Shown here in pieces: positions 6,846-9,686 of a stretch of DNA of 9,686 nucleotides. The DNA lies in assembly GCA_021782055.1 (NCBI GenBank), contig JAJXVP010000094.1, positions 1 through 9,686 on the forward strand. Reading direction: 5' to 3'. The translations under genes and the position numbers were made by a program. Source of the stretch: a bacterium. Its GTDB lineage: Bacteria > Spirochaetota > Spirochaetia > JABEVK01. Each line of letters begins with the position of its first letter. The stretch's first letter is position 1. The notes under the pieces were generated by a model. It was not told where the DNA came from. It made no database searches and worked only from the letters and a program-made list of their open reading frames with translations.

Positions 6846-7321
6846 CTGGTAATCCACAAAGCCTTAGGTCCGCCCCACCGGGCTTTGCTTTGACGAGCCT
6901 CGTACTCGGCCCAGGTCAGCTTTTCTAACTGCTGTTCAGGCAACCAGGCCTTGGGCTTTGACTCGTCTAAGCCTATTACCTCACGCGGTCCCCACCAAAC
7001 CCTTGTGTCCGGCCAAGCCTTCCATTGCTCGACGGTACCGGGGTTCCAGTCAGAGACCAAGATCAGCCGGTCCGAGAGAACAAGAAAGGGCTCGGGCCCC
7101 TGCGTCGCTAAGGCCTCGACCAAGTCCGTTTGCTGGTCAGAGTGACAGAAGACCGGAGTCATTCCCAAATCGTACGCCAAACGTTCGATTTTTAAACGCT
7201 GAGACCCTGCTAAAAACCAATGCCAAGGAGCTTTTCCTTTGAGGTGGGCTTTTAAAGCCCCCACGCAGGAGGCCACCCAAGGGTTCGAGCCCGTATCCAT
7301 CCACACGAGAACGTTACTCAT
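6842..7321 (-). CDS. Trp-rich hypothetical protein, possible PIN/NYN-like fold
   Basis: This 159-aa protein starts at ATG 7321-7319 and has a good ribosome site (GAGAGGG, 7333-7327) six bases upstream. It stops at TAG 6844-6842, sharing bases with the TAA of the convergent channel gene. There is no signal peptide or membrane helix. Thirteen of 159 residues are Trp. I cannot name a family with confidence. The layout resembles small PIN/NYN nuclease-like domains: a first strand ending in Asp (NVLVWMD, D9), a middle segment with spaced acids before a helix (HSDQQTDLVEAL, D66), and a strand ending in SD (FLVLSD, D84). Those acids could form a metal site, but the usual DGxN signature is not intact (DTGSN). 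The C-terminal third (PKAWLPEQQLEKLTWAEYEARQ) looks like a helical tail. The coding call is strong; the fold suggestion is weak. Confidence 0.78.
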   Translation of the reverse strand: MSNVLVWMDTGSNPWVASCVGALKAHLKGKAPWHWFLAGSQRLKIERLAYDLGMTPVFCHSDQQTDLVEALATQGPEPFLVLSDRLILVSDWNPGTVEQWKAWPDTRVWWGPREVIGLDESKPKAWLPEQQLEKLTWAEYEARQSKARWGGPKALWITS

Positions 7322-7403
7322 GTTTACCCTCTCGAGGGAAGTATATCTCGCTCCTTCTGGATTTTTTTGACTTTTTATGCAATTCTTTGAGAATCTTTTG
7401 GCA

Positions 7404-7420
7404 AAATTATGTTATAATTT
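7404..7420. repeat. perfect 7-3-7 palindrome overlapping the -10 box (candidate operator)
   Basis: AAATTAT-GTT-ATAATTT reads the same on both strands apart from the three central bases, and it completely covers the TATAAT. Position and symmetry suit a dimeric repressor that blocks RNA polymerase. Its A/T arms resemble Fur/PerR-type boxes only loosely, so the regulator is not identified. Confidence 0.5.
7410..7418 (+). promoter_or_regulatory. extended -10 promoter for the hemerythrin-like/kinase operon
   Basis: TGTTATAAT at 7410-7418 is a perfect TGn-TATAAT extended -10 element. The best -35 match, TTGAGA at 7387-7392, has a 20-base spacer, too long for a standard sigma-70 promoter, so activity would depend on the extended -10 or an activator. 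The expected start near 7425 gives a leader of about 26 bases. Confidence 0.65.
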
Positions 7421-7438
7421 ACAACAGATGCCAGCGGT

Positions 7439-7445
7439 AGGAGGT
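7439..7445 (+). promoter_or_regulatory. strong Shine-Dalgarno site deciding a GTG start
   Basis: AGGAGGT lies five bases before GTG 7451-7453. It fixes the non-ATG start of the hemerythrin-like gene. Confidence 0.85.
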
Positions 7446-7450
7446 CAAAA

Positions 7451-7753
7451 GTGCTGCACGGAACTAGCGTTGTTGAAATTTTTGAACTGATCCTGCAAAC
7501 CTCTGCCCCCAAACCGCGAGACTTGCTTAAACTCGATTTTTATCGTCACGCCATGAACCTCTTTCAAGCGGAAGAAGCTCAGTTGAGGCAAAAAGGGGTC
7601 GCGGAGTCTGAACTTGAAGAACATCAAACGGCGCACCGGGAACTGTTTCGCCAACTCAAAGAGTTTTCGGGGCCTTGGGAGGATTTTCGTCTCTTGTTAG
7701 AAGCGTGGCAAAAGGACCATGAACAGCACCTTTCGCCCGTTCTTCGCGCATAA
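7451..7753 (+). CDS. hemerythrin-like helical protein with degenerate metal ligands
   Basis: This 100-aa all-helical soluble protein starts at GTG 7451 behind a near-ideal AGGAGGT. From about residue 25 it follows the bacterial hemerythrin pattern. The HFxxEE helix appears as L37-F38-Q-A-E41-E42, the HxxxH pair is H58-H62 (HQTAH), and the final WxxxHxxxxD helix is W86..H90....S95. Three of five expected ligand positions in this part remain (E41, H58, H62, plus H90 as the fourth), while the first His is Leu (L37) and the terminal Asp is Ser (S95). The N-terminal helix His is not visible either. Hemerythrin domains normally bind a di-iron centre for O2 or NO; this one may bind one metal, another ligand, or none. 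It is promoter-proximal in an operon with the histidine kinase 20 bases downstream, which suggests it is an accessory sensor or kinase partner. The gene call is strong, the family call moderate. Confidence 0.75.
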   Translation: MLHGTSVVEIFELILQTSAPKPRDLLKLDFYRHAMNLFQAEEAQLRQKGVAESELEEHQTAHRELFRQLKEFSGPWEDFRLLLEAWQKDHEQHLSPVLRA

Positions 7754-7760
7754 CCACCCC

Positions 7761-7768
7761 GGGAGGAG
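7761..7768 (+). promoter_or_regulatory. Shine-Dalgarno site deciding a GTG start
   Basis: GGGAGGAG lies five bases before GTG 7774-7776, in the 20-base gap after the hemerythrin-like stop. It fixes the kinase start. Confidence 0.85.
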
Positions 7769-7773
7769 CAGAC

Positions 7774-9186
7774 GTGACTTTAGATATCACCACGCTTAGT
7801 TTAGCCCTCTTTTTGGTGTACTTAGGTAATACCTTTTTGGCACTGTTTCTTATTTGGGTTCAACAACGCTTTCCGGGTTGCCGACTTTGGGTGGGGGCAC
7901 AGGCTCTGTTAACAACCGGGGCGCTTTTGATGTTGTTCCGCCCTCACCTTGCACCGATGGTGATTGTGACTTCCAATGCCCTGTTCCTTTCGGCTCTGCT
8001 CGTTTTTGCCCACGCGCTTTGGGTCTTTCGTTTAAAAAGTCCCTTTCCCCGTCCAATTTATTTTGTCCTAATCCCCGTGATCCTTTCGCTGTTCATGGTG
8101 TCGAATCAGAGTTTTGCCTTAAGGTCTCTGGTGTTTTCGGTTTGGGCAGGCCTAGGAACCGCCTTCGATGCGGCCTTACTCTTGATCAAACGCGAACCAC
8201 ATTCCCAACGAGTAAGGTACCTAACCGCAATTCCTTTTGGTCTGGCTTCGGTAGCCTCGTTCCTTCGGGCGGTGGGCAACATCGTCCCCGGCATCCCAGC
8301 GGGTAGCTTTGAGCACCCCGAGGGGGCCAACGGTTTCTATCTTTTGGGCTCAATGCTGTTATCAACCGTCATGCTTTTTGGCTACTTTATGATGCTTTCG
8401 CTGAAAGCACAGCAAACCCTCCACGAAAAAGAACTGCAGATTTTGAAGCGAAACCACCAGCTTTGGGAAACTAATAAAGCCAAAGACCTATTTTTTTCGT
8501 TGGTAGCCCATGATTTGCGTGGTCCTATCGGTGGCGCGGCACGTTTTGCCCGCAAGCACCTTTTAGCGAAAACTGACCGCCAGGATGATCGTTTTGAGGC
8601 TCTCGACACCCTGACCGCCTCGCTAGAAAAAACCAACGAGTTTTTAGAAAAACTCTTATGGTGGTCTCATGCACAGCTTGGGGCCTGGGAGCCCCACTGC
8701 CGGCCTGTAGAGCTGAATGCAGCACTTTCACAAGCCGTGGATTGGATTAAACCCAGTGCCGATCAAAAAAATATTTCGCTTCGCTTTCCGTGGAACAACT
8801 TGCCCATCATTGAAACTGACGCGGATTCGTTACAGCGGATTTTGGGCAACCTCTTGTCGAACTCTGTGAAATTTAGCCTTCCCGACCGCGAAGTTTCTCT
8901 TAGCGTGCAAGAAAACCCCGATTCGTGGGAAATTCGTGTAGAGGATCACGGCATAGGTATGGACCCAAAAAGCTTAGAAGCCTTATTTAAAATTGAGCAG
9001 AAACTTTCGACTCATGGTACCCACGGAGAAAGGGGGAGCGGCTTAGGCTTGATTTTAGCCCGGACTCTTGCCCTTCGGTTGGGTGGAGACCTCATACTTT
9101 CGAGCCAACTTGGCGAGGGAACAACGGCCACCCTCAAGTTACCTAAGACGAGGCCCCAGGAAGCAGACGAAGCACGGCCTCTTTAA
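7774..9186 (+). CDS. membrane sensor histidine kinase with seven-helix N-terminal domain
   Basis: This 470-aa protein starts at GTG 7774. The first about 210 residues contain seven likely membrane helices (about 8-28, 38-55, 61-85, 94-109, 117-138, 149-167, 187-210) with short loops and no large extracytoplasmic domain, so it probably senses within or near the membrane. A short coiled segment (about 212-238) leads directly, without an obvious HAMP or PAS domain, to the H-box (SLVAHDLRGPI, phospho-acceptor H246). The HATPase domain has the N-box GNLLSNSVKFS (N359, N363), G1 DHGIGM (391-396) and G2 GSGLGL (421-426), so the catalytic parts look intact. It is cotranscribed with the hemerythrin-like gene. 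The last 44 bases overlap the convergent receiver gene, the most likely phosphotransfer partner by position. The signal sensed is unknown. Confidence 0.93.
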   Translation: MTLDITTLSLALFLVYLGNTFLALFLIWVQQRFPGCRLWVGAQALLTTGALLMLFRPHLAPMVIVTSNALFLSALLVFAHALWVFRLKSPFPRPIYFVLIPVILSLFMVSNQSFALRSLVFSVWAGLGTAFDAALLLIKREPHSQRVRYLTAIPFGLASVASFLRAVGNIVPGIPAGSFEHPEGANGFYLLGSMLLSTVMLFGYFMMLSLKAQQTLHEKELQILKRNHQLWETNKAKDLFFSLVAHDLRGPIGGAARFARKHLLAKTDRQDDRFEALDTLTASLEKTNEFLEKLLWWSHAQLGAWEPHCRPVELNAALSQAVDWIKPSADQKNISLRFPWNNLPIIETDADSLQRILGNLLSNSVKFSLPDREVSLSVQENPDSWEIRVEDHGIGMDPKSLEALFKIEQKLSTHGTHGERGSGLGLILARTLALRLGGDLILSSQLGEGTTATLKLPKTRPQEADEARPL

Positions 9187-9523
9187 GACGAGCGAGATCA
9201 TACGGTTTTTCTAAATAGATGTAGGGAGCCGTTCTTTCCAGGCGGTCTTTGACTTCGGCTTCGGGATAGGACGATAAAAAAATGATCGGCGTCGTATAAA
9301 ACCCACGAATTTGAACCGCCGAATCAATGCCATCGCGAAAGCCATAGAGTTTTATATCCATAAGGACCAAATCCGGACGATGCTTCAAAAAGGCTGAAAG
9401 AACCTTATCGGCGTCAGCCACCACTTCGACCACTAAAAAGCCGGCGTCGTGGAGGTCTTCTTTGAGTTCAAGCGCTAAGATAGGTTCGTCCTCGACAATC
9501 AATAACCGGGGCTGACTTTGCAC
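9143..9523 (-). CDS. single-domain response regulator (receiver only)
   Basis: This 126-aa protein is only a CheY-like receiver domain. The acidic pair is E11-D12 (with E13), the phospho-acceptor is D56 in LVLMDIKL, the switch Ser is S84 (IIFLSS), and the conserved Lys is K106 in EKPYDL. All key residues are present, so it should accept phosphate. The DIKL.GFRDGIDSA pattern resembles receivers in PAS-kinase-linked or phosphorelay systems. No output domain is present, so it would act through protein contacts (another kinase, a phosphotransferase or a downstream protein). The start is GTG 9523-9521, with AGAGG seven to eight bases upstream. It converges on the histidine kinase gene and overlaps its last 44 bases, which makes that kinase the likely partner although they are not cotranscribed. 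Confidence 0.92.
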   Translation of the reverse strand: MQSQPRLLIVEDEPILALELKEDLHDAGFLVVEVVADADKVLSAFLKHRPDLVLMDIKLYGFRDGIDSAVQIRGFYTTPIIFLSSYPEAEVKDRLERTAPYIYLEKPYDLARLKEAVLRLLPGASS

Positions 9524-9529
9524 GTTAGG

Positions 9530-9534
9530 CCTCT
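9530..9534 (-). promoter_or_regulatory. Shine-Dalgarno site for the response regulator (GTG start)
   Basis: AGAGG on the - strand lies six bases before GTG 9523-9521 and directly beside the small hairpin at 9534-9551. Folding of that hairpin could affect ribosome access. Confidence 0.55.
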
Positions 9535-9551
9535 GCGATCAACCTATCGCA
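9534..9551. repeat. hairpin (6-bp arms) next to the regulator's ribosome site
   Basis: TGCGAT (9534-9539) and ATCGCA (9546-9551) are perfect inverted repeats around a six-base loop. The hairpin shares its last base with the larger one that follows and touches the Shine-Dalgarno of the response regulator. Confidence 0.5.
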
Positions 9552-9581
9552 GGACGAAGCAGTCGTCAACTGTTTCGTCCT
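9551..9581. repeat. long hairpin/palindrome (13-bp arms, 5-base loop)
   Basis: Arms 9551-9563 (AGGACGAAGCAGT) and 9569-9581 (ACTGTTTCGTCCT) pair over 13 positions with one G-T pair around the loop CGTCA. It lies seven bases after the apparent stop of the partial - strand gene, where a terminator would sit, but no U-run follows on either strand. It also covers TTGACG (9569-9564, - strand), which with TAGGTT (9546-9541) and a 17-base spacer could be a promoter for the response regulator. It may therefore be a transcript-end stabiliser, an attenuator or an operator. Confidence 0.6.
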
Positions 9582-9588
9582 GGTAGGC

Positions 9589-9686
9589 TCAGTGTGCGCG
9601 CGGAGCAGGGGCTAGACCCGCAACGAAAGAATCGGGGGTAACGCCCACGTAAACTTGGGGGTTAAGAAAGCCCCCCACTCCACTTT
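9589..9686 (-). CDS. C-terminal end of an unidentified gene (5' part outside window)
   Basis: On the - strand one frame is open from the window edge to TGA 9591-9589 and encodes about 32 residues ending in NPQVYVGVTP, then SFVAGLAPAP and RAH. The composition looks like ordinary protein and the codons resemble the neighbouring genes; the other - strand frames give shorter or odder peptides. A strong hairpin lies just after the stop, as expected at a gene end. It would be transcribed in the same direction as the response regulator, whose start lies 65 bases further on. Too little is visible to name a product. Confidence 0.45.
   Translation of the reverse strand, partial: SGVGGFLNPQVYVGVTPDSFVAGLAPAPRAH

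Larger units (their letters stand above)
7322..7450. other. divergent AT-rich intergenic regulatory region (129 bp)
   Basis: Separates the Trp-rich gene (- strand) from the hemerythrin-like gene (+ strand) and is much richer in A+T than its surroundings. It contains the + strand extended -10 promoter, a 17-bp palindrome on top of it, and a second short palindrome (ATTCT-TTG-AGAAT, 7382-7394) where the -35 region would lie. For the - strand gene, TATACT (7345-7340) and the TTGCCA/CATAAA pair (7404-7399 and 7379-7374, 19-base spacer) are weak candidates. Confidence 0.6.

Noticed and set aside
7287..7298. DTGS motif near the start of the Trp-rich protein, suggesting an aspartic protease
   Set aside because: A single DTGS in a 159-aa protein without the surrounding hydrophobic-Gly pattern or dimeric protease fold is most likely chance.
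7398..7418. TTGGCA plus TATAAT read as a -35/-10 pair, or TGGCA as a sigma-54 site
   Set aside because: The spacer is only nine bases, far too short for sigma-70, and the -12 GC element of sigma-54 promoters is missing.
7854..8306. 150-aa + strand frame inside the histidine kinase gene
   Set aside because: It is an out-of-frame shadow of the membrane domain with a Pro/Ser/Cys-rich composition and no start signals.
9551..9581. Long hairpin as a classical intrinsic terminator
   Set aside because: The stem is strong, but no U-run follows on either strand, so it is listed as a hairpin instead.
9582..9686. G/C-run-rich right end as a structured RNA (tmRNA, 6S, RNase P or a riboswitch)
   Set aside because: None of the conserved landmarks of these RNAs could be found on either strand, and one - strand frame reads as an ordinary protein C-terminus.

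Overview
The window looks like chromosomal DNA of a mid-GC bacterium, most likely a spirochaete (Spirochaetota). That placement is an inference. It rests on an XPB/ERCC3-type helicase with a separate helicase-associated partner, a pairing known to me mainly from spirochaetes and actinobacteria. The base composition is far too low in GC for a typical actinobacterium. A cyclic-nucleotide-gated K+ channel of about the size of SthK from Spirochaeta thermophila also fits. Codon use looks even across the window. I see no tRNA, rRNA, CRISPR array, insertion sequence or phage gene.

Left part (1-6845, mostly + strand): the C-terminal part of a CheR-like methyltransferase with degenerate motifs (1-401); an XPB helicase (411-2096); a small two-helix membrane protein on the - strand that overlaps the helicase end (2076-2360); a 657-aa XPB-associated protein carrying a second copy of the domain found at the helicase N-terminus (2448-4421); a cytoplasmic serine hydrolase of the class C beta-lactamase fold, started from a TTG that overlaps the previous stop (4418-5545); and a six-helix cyclic-nucleotide-gated K+ channel (5559-6845). 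The last three form a tight operon.

Middle part (6842-7450): a Trp-rich 159-aa protein on the - strand, possibly a divergent PIN/NYN-like protein, whose stop interlocks with the channel stop. Upstream of it is a 129-bp divergent intergenic region. This holds a perfect extended -10 promoter for the + strand, covered by a perfect 7-3-7 palindrome that looks like an operator.

Right part (7451-9686): a two-gene operon with excellent Shine-Dalgarno sites encodes a hemerythrin-like helical protein missing several iron ligands and a seven-helix membrane histidine kinase. A stand-alone receiver-domain response regulator converges on the kinase gene and overlaps it by 44 nt. Upstream of the regulator are two adjacent hairpins, then the apparent 3' end of another - strand gene that runs off the window.

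The window appears to hold two functional groups. One is a DNA repair/helicase pair. The other is a probable signalling module (hemerythrin-like protein, 7TM kinase, single-domain regulator). Genes are packed very tightly: all three convergent pairs overlap (21, 4 and 44 nt), leaving no room for intrinsic terminators between them.
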